Of a stretch of DNA of 64,000 nucleotides, positions 54,230-63,832 are shown piece by piece. The position numbers and the translations under genes were made by a program. The DNA lies in NCBI RefSeq assembly GCF_004349355.1, contig NZ_SMFK01000012.1, positions 1 to 64,000 of the forward strand, written 5' to 3'. Position 1 is the first letter of the stretch, and each line of letters opens with the position of its first letter. The stretch is from Flavobacterium cellulosilyticum. Its GTDB lineage: Bacteria; Bacteroidota; Bacteroidia; Flavobacteriales; Flavobacteriaceae. The notes beneath the pieces were generated by a model. It had not been told where the DNA came from and ran no database searches. It worked only from the letters and a program-made list of their open reading frames with translations.

Positions 54230-55303
54230 ATGAAAAATAAAATACTATTTGTTGATGATGATCTAAATGTTAGAGAAACGATAACGGAACTTCTTGTTTA
54301 TAAAGACTATGATGTTAGAACTGCTTCAAATGGACAAGTAGCATTAGAGGTATTAGAATATTGGATTCCAGATTTAATACTTTGCGATATTATTATGCCT
54401 ATAATGGATGGTAATGTATTGCATGATATAATTAAGGATAATCATTCGTTAAGTTCAATTCCTTTCATTTTCTTAAGTGCTAAAAGTGAAAATTTTTTAA
54501 TGCGTAAATGCTTGCTTGATGGCGCAGATGATTTTTTATCCAAACCATTTGAAATAGATGAATTATTAAAGGTTATCAAAACAAAAATTGAACGATTTGA
54601 AAAAATAAAGATGGCACATAATAATTTGTTTTCTGGCAATAAAAAATCATTTCTGCATGAAATAAATACACCTCTTAATGGAATATTAGGATTTACAAAT
54701 GTTTTAATAAATAATGAAGTAAATTTAGAAGATAGCGAAATTCAAGAGGTTTATGAATGCCTAAAAATATCTGCGGAAAGATTGAACAGAACTATGCAAA
54801 ATATAATTATTTATCAAAACTTAAAAAATAATAAACTTGAATTCAGAGTTACATCAAATTCAGAAATATTAAAAATATTTCTGAATGTAAAAGAAAAACT
54901 TCTTCATAATTACAAAAATCAAAAAACAAGGATCAGTTTTGAAGTTGATACAGCAAGTATAAAAATAAATGAAAATTATTTGCATTTTATACTTTTTGAA
55001 TTAATCGATAATGCATTCAAATTTTCTGGTAATGGTAAAAAGATTGTTATAAGGGGTAAGTGTCATAGTGATGAATATTATGAATTGATTATTAAGGATT
55101 TTGGAATTGGATTTAGTGAAGACGAGTTAAAAAAAATTGGAGCGGGTCAACAATTTAATAGAGAGCAAAACGAACAGCAAGGATTGGGGTTGGGGCTTTT
55201 TCTATGTAAATTTATTATAAAACATACAAAAGGTGTCTTTTCTATTGTTTCTAATATAAATAAGGGTACGTCTATAAAATTATTTCTTCCAGTTAATAAT
55301 TAA
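54230..55303 (+). CDS. REC-histidine kinase hybrid
   Basis: 357 aa. An N-terminal receiver domain (1-120; VDDDLNVRE, Asp53 in LCDIIMP, Lys in LSKPF) is fused to a kinase. The H-box is FLHEINTPLNGI with His143, where Asn replaces the usual Arg or Lys before T-P. The ATPase domain has the N box FELIDNAFKFS, G1 IIKDFGIGFSEDE and G2 QGLGLGLFLCKF. No membrane segment. With input by phosphotransfer rather than ligand it is probably a relay kinase in the signalling cluster. Confidence 0.88.
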   Translation: MKNKILFVDDDLNVRETITELLVYKDYDVRTASNGQVALEVLEYWIPDLILCDIIMPIMDGNVLHDIIKDNHSLSSIPFIFLSAKSENFLMRKCLLDGADDFLSKPFEIDELLKVIKTKIERFEKIKMAHNNLFSGNKKSFLHEINTPLNGILGFTNVLINNEVNLEDSEIQEVYECLKISAERLNRTMQNIIIYQNLKNNKLEFRVTSNSEILKIFLNVKEKLLHNYKNQKTRISFEVDTASIKINENYLHFILFELIDNAFKFSGNGKKIVIRGKCHSDEYYELIIKDFGIGFSEDELKKIGAGQQFNREQNEQQGLGLGLFLCKFIIKHTKGVFSIVSNINKGTSIKLFLPVNN

Positions 55304-55584
55304 CTGGTTCATAAATATTGGCTTAATGCAATATCTTAAAAAATTTGTAAGTTAAAGCTTGTGTTGTAGACTGATCATGCGGGTGAAGTTAGGACTTCCA
55401 TATAACAAGTTTGAATTGATATGTGCAATTATTTTTCATCTATAATTTTTAAAATATTTATTATTTTAACTTAATCTTACTTTTTTTTAAGTAATACGTA
55501 TTATTTTAGTTTTTATGTAGGCTATTTTTTTACTTTGAATAAATTGTTTAGTGATTTTGATAATATTAATTAAATTTTTACAAT

Positions 55585-55872
55585 ATGAATATAATTATTT
55601 CTAAAAATATTAGGACAATAAGGGAAATGAAAAATTTATCAAGGGAATATATGGCTGATGAATTAGGTATGACTGCAAGTGGTTATGGTAAAATTGAAAG
55701 AGGAGAAATTGAATTGACGATTAACAAAATTTCAAATATAGCTGCTATTTTTGAAATTTCGATTTCCGATTTATTATTTTTTGAAATATCCTCTTTTTTT
55801 AATAATAGTAGAGATAAAAGATTAGGGATAAATTCTAATTTAAACTCTTTAAAGACAAAGACAGTACACTAA
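55585..55872 (+). CDS. XRE-family HTH protein
   Basis: 95 aa. HTH_XRE at residues 5-62 (IRTIREMKNLSREYMADELG; MTASGYGKIERGE) and a short variable tail. Small proteins of this type in Flavobacterium often stand alone as regulators. It follows the REC-kinase gene by 281 bases and precedes the polysaccharide locus, so its target is unclear. Confidence 0.8.
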   Translation: MNIIISKNIRTIREMKNLSREYMADELGMTASGYGKIERGEIELTINKISNIAAIFEISISDLLFFEISSFFNNSRDKRLGINSNLNSLKTKTVH

Positions 55873-56086
55873 ACATAAATCAGATAATTTTCGGAAAGAA
55901 ATATAAAAAAATTGGTTTTATACTGTCGGTGTTCTTTCATGAATAAAAATTTTTATTGAAACGAATTTCAATAAAATTTTGGAAGTATAGTATTTTTATA
56001 ATATTTTGCAGTTTTTGTATTAGTTATTTTTGATTATTAAAGCAATTTTTATAAAATATAAAAAAAATAAATTAGCTTATTTTTAA

Positions 56087-56548
56087 TTAATGATTCACTT
56101 TTAAAATGCAACCTAAAGATTCTAAAATTAAAACATAATAATTCTTAGTTACATCTTTGACAACCCCATATTGTTCACTAAATGGTCCGGAATTTAATTT
56201 TATTTTTTGACCTATTTGATATTCTACTACTGATATATCTGAAGTTTCATCTGCATTAAGCCATTCTTTAATTGTATTAATTTCTTTATCTTTTACAATA
56301 GCGTGTTTTCCTAGCCAAAACAAATATCTGATTACGCCTGGTGAGATAAATACCTTATTTCTATCTTTTTCTTCTAATTGTACGAATATATAATTATTGA
56401 ACAAAGGCACTTCCACCTTCTTCTTCCTGTCGGCCCATTGATGTGTTTTTATAATCGTCGGGCAGTAACAATTTAATCCAAATTTATTTAATTGTTCAGC
56501 TATTCTTTTTTCCCATTTTGGTTTTGTGTATATAACGTACCAATTCAT
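56087..56548 (-). CDS. NusG-like (UpxY/RfaH type) transcription antiterminator
   Basis: 153 aa. NGN domain (1-100; MNWYVIYTKPKWEKRIAEQL; PLFNNYIFVQL) followed by a KOW-like domain (about 108-150; GQKIKLNSGPFSEQYGVVKD). Specialised NusG paralogues of this type open Bacteroidota capsule and surface-polysaccharide operons and allow their long transcripts to be completed. It lies 64 bases downstream of ugd on the minus strand rather than at the head of the plus-strand polysaccharide operon, which is unusual if it controls that operon. Confidence 0.88.
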   Translation of the reverse strand: MNWYVIYTKPKWEKRIAEQLNKFGLNCYCPTIIKTHQWADRKKKVEVPLFNNYIFVQLEEKDRNKVFISPGVIRYLFWLGKHAIVKDKEINTIKEWLNADETSDISVVEYQIGQKIKLNSGPFSEQYGVVKDVTKNYYVLILESLGCILKVNH

Positions 56549-56612
56549 TTTTCTAATTTATTTTTATTAATTACATTTGAGTAAGCTGACTGCTCTGAGC
56601 TTCGGTTTTTTA

Positions 56613-58004
56613 TTATGAGCCGATCGCTTGATAAATAAATCCTATCTTTTGTAGATCTAATTTATTAAGCAAGTTTCTGCCATCAAAAATGAAAGCAGGT
56701 TTTTCCATTGATTCATAAATTTTTAGCCAGTCATAGTAAATAAATTCATCCCATTCTGTAAGGATTGCGATTGCATGGGAGCCTTCACATGCATCATATG
56801 GATTATTACAAGTGGTTATTTTAGAAGCATTAGCTTTATACGATCTAGTTTCTAAATAATCTAAATCAGCTAAAATCTTTTTTCGATTCACTTTAGGATC
56901 ATAAACCGAGATATTTGCCTGTTCGTTAAGTAGATCATCTGCGACATAAATTGCGGCTGATTCTCTGGTGTCATTCGTGTCTTTTTTGAATGCCCAACCT
57001 AGTAACGTGATTTTCTTGTCGGCAACTGTATTATAAAGTGTTTGCACAATCCTATTTGCAAATCTTTTTTTCTGATGGTCATTCATTATAATTACTTGTT
57101 CCCAATAATCTGCCACTTCATGTAAAGCATAGGATTTAGCAATATAAACCAAGTTTAAAATGTCTTTTTGAAAACAAGAACCACCAAATCCTACAGAGGC
57201 TTTAAGGAAATTTGAGCCAATTCGACTATCCATTCCTATTGCTCCAGCTACTTCGTGGATATCAGCACCTGTTTTTTCACAAAGTTCTGATAATGCATTG
57301 ATTGAAGATATTCTTTGAGCCAAAAATGCATTAGCTGTTAATTTTGACAATTCTGATGACCATACGTTTGTTGTCAGTATTTTAATGGTTGGTATCCAAT
57401 TGGCATATATCTCAACTAACGACTTTATCGCTTTTTGACCTTCGGGAGTGGTATCACCACCAATTAATATTCGATCTGGATTCAACAAATCGGAAACTGC
57501 TGTTCCTTCTGCTAGAAATTCTGGATTGGATAAGATTTGGAATTGCACTCCATTTCCTGTATTGTCGAGAATGTTCTTTATCGCCTCAGCAGTCCTTACT
57601 GGAAGTGTTGATTTTTCTACTACTATTTTATTGTCTTTGGCTACTCTTGCAATTTGTCTAGCGCATAATTCAATGTATTTTAAATCAGCAGCCATGCCTT
57701 TTCCTTTTCCATATGTTTTAGTTGGCGTATTCACTGAAATGAATATTATTTGGGCTTCTTCAATTGCTTTTTCCACATCAATTGAAAAAAACAAATTCCT
57801 ACCTCTTGTTTCTCCAACAATTGTACTCAAGCCGGGTTCGTATATTGGAATATTGTCTATATTTTCGTCATTCCAGGCAGCAATTCGTTGTTCGTTTATA
57901 TCTACCACTGTGACCTTAATGTGTGGACATTTTTGCGCAATAACAGCCATAGTTGGTCCACCAACATATCCGGCTCCAATGCAACATATTTTATTGATTT
58001 TCAT
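56613..58004 (-). CDS. ugd: UDP-glucose 6-dehydrogenase
   Basis: 463 aa. N-terminal Rossmann fold ([12 protein letters not shown]), Thr-Pro loop [10 protein letters not shown], substrate region [13 protein letters not shown], catalytic Cys near residue 275 in [10 protein letters not shown], and the C-terminal UDP-binding fold with [15 protein letters not shown]. It oxidises UDP-glucose to UDP-glucuronate for polysaccharide synthesis. The [11 protein letters not shown] and length match the animal-like/large bacterial form. Divergent from the plus-strand polysaccharide genes. Confidence 0.93.
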   Translation of the reverse strand: MKINKICCIGAGYVGGPTMAVIAQKCPHIKVTVVDINEQRIAAWNDENIDNIPIYEPGLSTIVGETRGRNLFFSIDVEKAIEEAQIIFISVNTPTKTYGKGKGMAADLKYIELCARQIARVAKDNKIVVEKSTLPVRTAEAIKNILDNTGNGVQFQILSNPEFLAEGTAVSDLLNPDRILIGGDTTPEGQKAIKSLVEIYANWIPTIKILTTNVWSSELSKLTANAFLAQRISSINALSELCEKTGADIHEVAGAIGMDSRIGSNFLKASVGFGGSCFQKDILNLVYIAKSYALHEVADYWEQVIIMNDHQKKRFANRIVQTLYNTVADKKITLLGWAFKKDTNDTRESAAIYVADDLLNEQANISVYDPKVNRKKILADLDYLETRSYKANASKITTCNNPYDACEGSHAIAILTEWDEFIYYDWLKIYESMEKPAFIFDGRNLLNKLDLQKIGFIYQAIGS

Positions 58005-58531
58005 TTTATTTTTTTTTTATTTTTTGTTGAAATGAAAGGATATTTCTTTTCGTTTTAGATAGTTTTATTAATGATAACTGTAACATCAATATTTTTAAAT
58101 ACATTCTATGTTATGGTTTAAATTGGCTTTTCATCCTTATTTAATTGTTTTAAATAAGTAAGTCTTTTTGTTGATTTTTAGATTGTAAAGCTAATATTTT
58201 ATAAATAGTCAAGCTTCCTAATAAGTGAAGTAATCCTCCAGATTTAGGCTACATTACAATTAATATGGCGGGTCATTTCCCTTTAAAAGAGATAGTTTTG
58301 TCCTGTATTGATCAATGATGATATTGTTTATAATTATTTAAATTTTATTGTTTTTATTTTGATTGTATATTTTTCAACATCATAACTGATTGCATGTTAT
58401 TTGATTGAAAAGTTAACTTTATTTTATTTTAAACAGTTAGAAAATGTAACTGTTGATGGGGTACCCTTATCCAATTTTGAAAATACCAAATTAGTTTTAG
58501 GGCGTTTTTTTTACTTAATAATTTACTACAT
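58005..58531. other. divergent leader of the polysaccharide locus
   Basis: 527 AT-rich bases between ugd and the cytidylyltransferase gene. No gene seen. The region before 58532 (ACTGTTGATGGGGTACCCTT, about 58459-58478) stands out from the AT background and could contain a promoter element. No JUMPStart-like motif was recognised. Confidence 0.4.
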
Positions 58532-58960
58532 ATGAAAATAGGAATAACATTTAGCACTTTTGACTTGTTGCATGCCGGACACGTAAAAATGTTAGAAGAA
58601 GCTAGAGAGCATTGTGACTATTTAATTGTTGGTTTACAGACTGATCTTACTTTGGATCATTCTGATAAAAACAAACTGACCCAAAGTGTTGTTGAGCGCT
58701 ACATTCAATTAAAGGCTTGTCGATTTGTAGATGAAATTGTTCCTTACGCCACAGAACAAGATTTAGAGGATATATTACAGTGTTTTCAAATTGATATACG
58801 TTTTGTCGGGGATGAGTATAAACAAAGAGATTTTACAGGTAGAGCGTATTGTGAAGAAAAAGGTATGGAGTTGTATTTTAATTCACATGACCATCGTTTT
58901 TCCACAAGCGGATTGCGCAGAGAAGTATTTCAAATAGAACTTTTTAAAGAAAATAATTAA
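58532..58960 (+). CDS. TagD-like cytidylyltransferase
   Basis: 142 aa nucleotidyltransferase of the glycerol-3-phosphate cytidylyltransferase type. The HxGH motif is in FDLLHAGHVKML; the C-terminal signature reads FSTSGLRREV where TagD has RTxGISTT. It would activate a polyol or alcohol phosphate as its CDP derivative for a surface polymer. First plus-strand gene of the polysaccharide operon; 11 bases separate it from the next gene. The substrate cannot be fixed from sequence. Confidence 0.8.
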   Translation: MKIGITFSTFDLLHAGHVKMLEEAREHCDYLIVGLQTDLTLDHSDKNKLTQSVVERYIQLKACRFVDEIVPYATEQDLEDILQCFQIDIRFVGDEYKQRDFTGRAYCEEKGMELYFNSHDHRFSTSGLRREVFQIELFKENN

Positions 58961-58971
58961 AATTAAGCGGA

Positions 58972-59961
58972 ATGGTTACACATGTTATTCTTACTGGCGG
59001 AATAGGGAGTAGGTTATGGCCTCTTTCTCGAAAAACTCAACCAAAACAATATTTAGAATTGTTTGATGGCAAGTCTCTTTTAGAGATGACTATTGCTCGA
59101 AATGCAAATGTTGCTGATAAGATCCTTATTGTTGGTAACACAGATAATCATAATCTTAGTGTTGAAGTGATGAAGAAATTTGCAGTTTCTCATTCTTATA
59201 TTGTTGAGTCAACCCCAAGAAATACAGCTGCAGCCATTGCATTTGCTGCTTTTGAATCGAATCCAGATGATGTTTTAATTGTCACTCCGTCAGATCATAT
59301 TATTGATGGGGAATTTTTTTACAAGAAATCATTGAATGAGGCTATTAAATTGGCTAATAAAAATTTTTTAGTCACTTTTGGAATTAAACCGACTAAACCA
59401 GAAACAGGTTATGGCTACATTGAGTTTGAAGGTGAAGATGTGTTGGCTTTTCATGAAAAACCCGATTTAGAAAAAGCAAATCATTTTTTAGAAAAGGGGA
59501 ATTGTTACTGGAATAGTGGTCTTTTTTGCTTTAAAGCAGGATTATATTTAGCGGAACTTGAGAAACAAGAACCAGAAGTTTATAAACAATCCAAGAAAGT
59601 TTGGGATGCTAATATTGCAGGACTTCTTGATTACGATTTATCACTTCAAATTCCATCAATAAGTATTGATTATGCCGTAATGGAACGTAGTAAAAACATA
59701 AAAGTTGTACCGTCTGAATTTAATTGGTCTGATTTAGGTTCGTTTGAATCAGTTTATGATTATTTATTGCAAACAGGACATCCCGTTGATGCAAATGGAA
59801 ATATAGTTATCGGATCTTCATTACATACTTCTTTTGTTGGTGTTAAAAATTGTCTTTTGGTACATACTCCGGATGCTTTTTTGGTATTACAAAAAGAGAA
59901 TTCTCAAGAGGTAAAACAAGTTTATCAAAACTTGGAAATTATCAATTCCCCATTATTATAA
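58972..59961 (+). CDS. manC: mannose-1-phosphate guanylyltransferase
   Basis: 329 aa. Nucleotide-binding signature LTGGIGSRLWPLSRKTQPKQ at the N-terminus, then STPRNTAAAIAFAA, TPSDHII, FGIKPTKPETGYGYIE and FHEKPD. It makes GDP-mannose from mannose-1-phosphate and GTP. It lacks the C-terminal phosphomannose-isomerase domain of bifunctional ManC proteins. It supplies GDP-mannose to the fcl/gmd pair downstream. Confidence 0.9.
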   Translation: MVTHVILTGGIGSRLWPLSRKTQPKQYLELFDGKSLLEMTIARNANVADKILIVGNTDNHNLSVEVMKKFAVSHSYIVESTPRNTAAAIAFAAFESNPDDVLIVTPSDHIIDGEFFYKKSLNEAIKLANKNFLVTFGIKPTKPETGYGYIEFEGEDVLAFHEKPDLEKANHFLEKGNCYWNSGLFCFKAGLYLAELEKQEPEVYKQSKKVWDANIAGLLDYDLSLQIPSISIDYAVMERSKNIKVVPSEFNWSDLGSFESVYDYLLQTGHPVDANGNIVIGSSLHTSFVGVKNCLLVHTPDAFLVLQKENSQEVKQVYQNLEIINSPLL

Positions 59962-60061
59962 TACAAAAAGCACAATTTAAAAAAAGGCAATTTTAAATTA
60001 AAAGTTTTTATACATTTTATTACTACGAATTAAAGTCAATTTATAAATCAAAAAGTTATTC

Positions 60062-61018
60062 ATGGGGATTAATTACAATACAATTATTTACATCGCTGGG
60101 CATAATGGTATGGTAGGTAGCGCGATATGGCGTACACTATCAGCAAAAGGATATGTCAATTTAATAGGTGCTAGTAGTAAGGAATTGGATCTTAGAAATC
60201 AACAAGCCGTCCGAGACTTTATCCGGAAGACAAAACCAGATGTGATTATAGATGCTGCTGCAAAAGTGGGTGGTATTTTGGCCAATAACAATTTTCCATA
60301 TCAATTTTTGATGGAAAATATGCAAATTCAAAACAATCTTATTGATACAGCACACCGTTTGGGGATTGATAAATTTATCTTTTTAGGCAGTTCTTGTATT
60401 TATCCAAAATTAGCTCCCCAACCTTTGAAGGAAGAGTATTTGCTTACAGAGCCATTGGAGCCGACTAACGAATGGTATGCTTTGGCTAAAATTACCGGAG
60501 TAAAAGCCTGTGAAGCTTTACGGAATCAATTTGATAAGGATTTTGTGAGTTTGATGCCTACCAATTTATATGGAACCCATGACAATTTCGATTTAAATAG
60601 TTCTCATGTTTTGCCTGCTATGATTCGCAAATTCCATGAAGCTAAACTGAATAATCATGCCGTTGTCGTTTTGTGGGGAAGTGGCACACCCTTGCGCGAA
60701 TTTCTATTTGTAGATGATATGGCAGCAGCCGTTGTTTTTGCCTTAGAGAATACACTTCCTGAATCTCTGTATAATGTAGGTAGTGGAACCGATTTAACGA
60801 TTAAAGAATTGGCATTAATGATCCAAAGAATTATTGAACACCAAGGAGAAATTATATGGGACGATACGAAGCCAGACGGTACGCCCCGAAAATTAATGGA
60901 TGTTTCTAAAATGCATGCCTTAGGATGGAAGCATCAAACCAATCTCGAAGAAGGAATTAAGAAAACCTATAGTTGGTTTTTAGATAATACAGACAAGTTT
61001 AAAGAATTAAAAATGTAA
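60062..61018 (+). CDS. fcl: GDP-L-fucose synthase
   Basis: 318-aa extended short-chain dehydrogenase. Cofactor motif AGHNGMVGSAIW, Ser-Cys pair GSSCIYPK, catalytic Tyr and Lys in NEWYALAKITG, and the C-terminal DGTPRKLMDVS segment, all typical of Fcl/WcaG. It converts GDP-4-keto-6-deoxymannose to GDP-L-fucose. It precedes gmd, which makes its substrate. Confidence 0.93.
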   Translation: MGINYNTIIYIAGHNGMVGSAIWRTLSAKGYVNLIGASSKELDLRNQQAVRDFIRKTKPDVIIDAAAKVGGILANNNFPYQFLMENMQIQNNLIDTAHRLGIDKFIFLGSSCIYPKLAPQPLKEEYLLTEPLEPTNEWYALAKITGVKACEALRNQFDKDFVSLMPTNLYGTHDNFDLNSSHVLPAMIRKFHEAKLNNHAVVVLWGSGTPLREFLFVDDMAAAVVFALENTLPESLYNVGSGTDLTIKELALMIQRIIEHQGEIIWDDTKPDGTPRKLMDVSKMHALGWKHQTNLEEGIKKTYSWFLDNTDKFKELKM

Positions 61019-61087
61019 AAATCGGTTAGCCGTATAATTAATTAACCGAATTAACTTTTCATATAAAATATCAAATAACGAAGCAAT

Positions 61088-62212
61088 ATGAGTACACAAA
61101 TGAAAGTAGCCTTTATAACAGGAGTAACTGGGCAAGATGGAGCCTACCTTAGTGAATTTTTATTAAAAAAGGGATATATCGTTCATGGTTTGAAAAGACG
61201 TACCTCATTATTCAATACCGATCGTATTGATCACTTATACCAGGATCCTCATATTGATAACCGCAATTTCTTTTTGCATTATGGTGATATGACCGATAGT
61301 ACCAACTTGATTCGTTTGATTCAGGAGATACAACCTGACGAAATCTACAATTTAGCTGCAATGAGTCATGTAGCTGTGTCTTTTGAAACACCTGAATATA
61401 CTGGTAATGCCGATGGTTTGGGTACACTACGTATCTTAGATGCAGTTCGCTTATTAGGTTTGGAGCAAAAGACGCGTATTTATCAAGCTTCAACTTCAGA
61501 GCTGTATGGTAAAGTACAAGAAGTTCCACAATCAGAAACTACACCATTTTATCCACGTTCTCCATATGGAGTTGCAAAAATGTACGCATTTTGGATTACG
61601 GTAAACTATAGAGAGGCTTATGGAATGTATGCCTGTAATGGTATTTTGTTCAACCATGAATCACCCATTCGTGGGGAAACTTTCGTGACTCGTAAAATTA
61701 CCAGAGCCACATCTAAAATTGCACTAGGATTACAAGATAAAATGTATTTAGGAAATTTGGATGCCAAACGCGACTGGGGTCATGCCAAAGATTATGTGCG
61801 CATGATGTGGATGATTTTGCAGGCTGATGAAGCAGAAGACTGGGTAATTGCTACAGGGACAACTACTCCAGTACGTGAATTTGTGCGTATGAGTTTTGCC
61901 GAAGTAGGGATTGTATTGGAATTCAAAGGTGAAGGAATTGAAGAAAGAGGGTATGTAAAAGCTTGTAACAATCCTGAATACCAATTGGAAATAGGAAAAG
62001 AAGTATTGGCTGTTGATCCTAAATATTTCCGTCCAACGGAAGTTGATTTGCTAATTGGGGATCCTACCAAAGCGAAAACCAAATTAGGTTGGGAATGCAA
62101 ATATGATCTGCAAGCCTTAGTGAAAGATATGATGCAATCGGACTTGAAGTTGATGCAGAAAGATCAGTATCTTATTGATGGAGGGTATAGCGTTCTAAAT
62201 TATTTCGAGTAA
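61088..62212 (+). CDS. gmd: GDP-mannose 4,6-dehydratase
   Basis: 374 aa. Cofactor motif [15 protein letters not shown], catalytic site [16 protein letters not shown] with [10 protein letters not shown] (Tyr-x3-Lys), and the substrate loop [13 protein letters not shown]. It forms GDP-4-keto-6-deoxymannose for fcl. Its last 99 bases (62114-62212) recur in degraded form at 63560-63658. A perfect 15-bp hairpin follows the gene. Confidence 0.95.
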   Translation: MSTQMKVAFITGVTGQDGAYLSEFLLKKGYIVHGLKRRTSLFNTDRIDHLYQDPHIDNRNFFLHYGDMTDSTNLIRLIQEIQPDEIYNLAAMSHVAVSFETPEYTGNADGLGTLRILDAVRLLGLEQKTRIYQASTSELYGKVQEVPQSETTPFYPRSPYGVAKMYAFWITVNYREAYGMYACNGILFNHESPIRGETFVTRKITRATSKIALGLQDKMYLGNLDAKRDWGHAKDYVRMMWMILQADEAEDWVIATGTTTPVREFVRMSFAEVGIVLEFKGEGIEERGYVKACNNPEYQLEIGKEVLAVDPKYFRPTEVDLLIGDPTKAKTKLGWECKYDLQALVKDMMQSDLKLMQKDQYLIDGGYSVLNYFE

Positions 62213-62250
62213 AAATAGATTGTCATCTAATAATAGATATAATTATTACT

Positions 62251-62289
62251 GTACTTAGTGATTAAGCATATTAGTTAATCACTAAGTAC
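62251..62289 (+). terminator. strong hairpin after gmd
   Basis: GTACTTAGTGATTAA (251-265) pairs perfectly with TTAATCACTAAGTAC (275-289). No T-tract follows, so it may be an mRNA-end stabiliser or a factor-assisted terminator rather than a classical one. Confidence 0.55.
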
Positions 62290-62437
62290 TCAATAAATGT
62301 TGTTTATTGCTTATCTGAAAACATCTTTTTTTATAATAAACAAAATATGGTTTATGTTCCATAAGCATTTTTGATTCTATGATAAAAAGTAGTCGGGCAC
62401 TGGTGATTTAGAAATTGAATTTTAAATACAGAAAAAC

Positions 62438-63376
62438 GTGAATAATATATTAATTATTGGACTAAAAATTTTAAGAAAAAGTCATGGTATTTTTTTTGAT
62501 AGATCACAAAATAGAAAACCGGAGTGCATAGAGGGTGCAGATTTGGCGTCCTATGTTGTTTATGATTCCTTAATGAATGATCAACCTTGTATGATAGCAG
62601 GTTTTAGAAATACGGAGTTAAACTGTTTGGTAAACTACATAGGGGTAAAAGATCATGGTAAAGACTATTTAAAATATATACAAGGAAAAACACAATCGTG
62701 GTGGTGGGATAATACTACAATCAATCAATTGCAACAATTTGGCGGTTTCTTTCCTGAACAAAACAATAAAATAGAACAATTTTGTGAGTTGATGGTACAG
62801 GATATTCCTGAAGTAAATATATTATCCTCGAGGTTTCCACACGAACGTTTGTTCGATAAAGAATTAATGAACTGCGAAAAAATAAAATTTGAATTATTAA
62901 ATCCTTACTTCACTACATTGCCATGGACAATGGCTTTAAAGGGAAAAAAAGTGTTGGTTGTTCACCCATTAGTTGACACAATAGAAAAACAATATCTGAA
63001 AAGAGATTTGTTATTTAAAAATGATTTGTTACCAGAGTTTGAAATGCAAATCCTGCAAGCTTCAGTGAGTATTGCAGAGAATTTAATGTTATATAAAGAT
63101 TGGTTTGAAGTTCTTGATTATATGAAAACTGAAATTGATAAGCAGGAGTATGATATTTGTTTAATAGGTGGTTGTGGTGCATATGGATTTCCATTAGCAG
63201 CACATGTAAAGCGTATGGGAAAGAAGTCAATAGAATTAGGAGGCAGTCTTCAGCTGTTGTTTGGTATTTGGGATGAGTTTGGAGGTGATTTCAATTATAA
63301 TTTAAACTATCATTATGCTCAACTAGTCAACGAACATTGGATAAAAACTAGGAATGGAAGAAATATAACAGGATGA
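62438..63376 (+). CDS. unknown protein of polysaccharide loci, possible glycosyltransferase
   Basis: 312 aa starting with GTG at 62438; no ATG fits the conserved beginning (NNILIIGLKILRKSHGIFFD). The middle contains IAGFRNTELNCLVNY, then PWTMALKGKKVLVVHPLVDT, and near the end DICLIGGCGAYGFPLAAHVK followed by LGGSLQLLFGIWDE. The GAGAYG-like loop followed by GG-x-LQLLFGI resembles proteins of surface-polysaccharide clusters annotated as GT-D-type transferases, but I am not certain. No signal peptide. Its place between gmd and a flippase gene supports a role in polymer assembly. Confidence 0.5.
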   Translation: MNNILIIGLKILRKSHGIFFDRSQNRKPECIEGADLASYVVYDSLMNDQPCMIAGFRNTELNCLVNYIGVKDHGKDYLKYIQGKTQSWWWDNTTINQLQQFGGFFPEQNNKIEQFCELMVQDIPEVNILSSRFPHERLFDKELMNCEKIKFELLNPYFTTLPWTMALKGKKVLVVHPLVDTIEKQYLKRDLLFKNDLLPEFEMQILQASVSIAENLMLYKDWFEVLDYMKTEIDKQEYDICLIGGCGAYGFPLAAHVKRMGKKSIELGGSLQLLFGIWDEFGGDFNYNLNYHYAQLVNEHWIKTRNGRNITG

Positions 63377-63457
63377 TTCATTTGAATTAATGAACTTTTC
63401 CAAACCACTTAGGGTGAATCTCAGCTTCAATAAACCAATAAAAAAACAACAATTACT

Positions 63458-63583
63458 ATGCAAGCAGCTCATCGCGTAGCGAGAAATACAGGTATTTTGT
63501 ATGCCCGTATGGCAATTACGATGTTCATTTCTTTGTATGCTACCAGACTTTTATTGGTTGCCTTAGTGAAAGATATGATGTAA
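63458..63583 (+). pseudogene. flippase 5' fragment joined to a gmd 3' fragment
   Basis: The 41-codon frame begins AHRVARNTGILYARMAITMF, like the N-terminus of a Wzx-type flippase. After RLLLV it switches to ALVKDMM, which is the gmd C-terminus (identical bases GCCTTAGTGAAAGATATGATG), where a TAA ends it. It is a recombination scar, not a functional gene. Confidence 0.7.
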
Positions 63584-63658
63584 TTTGACTTAAAATTGAT
63601 GCAAAAAGATTAATGTTTAAAAAATAGTGGGTACTCGGCGCTGAATTTTTTCGAGTAG
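63560..63658 (+). repeat. degraded duplicate of the gmd 3' end
   Basis: These 99 bases align without gaps to 62114-62212, the last 99 bases of gmd, from GCCTTAGTG to TTTCGAGTA. The first 21 bases are identical; later parts have diverged with stop codons. The duplication is therefore not recent. Confidence 0.75.
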
Positions 63659-63832
63659 AGAACAGCTGAATAGTTTAGAAAAAGGTTAACTGTTAATCGA
63701 TAGTTAATCAATCTAACCAATGACCGCTTTCGCTATTTAAAAAAGATCTGTATTTAATAGATATCGACTTACAGTGTATATGCAATAGGAGTATGGGATT
63801 AGTAGTTAAAAATAAATTTTAATAGCAGAGAA

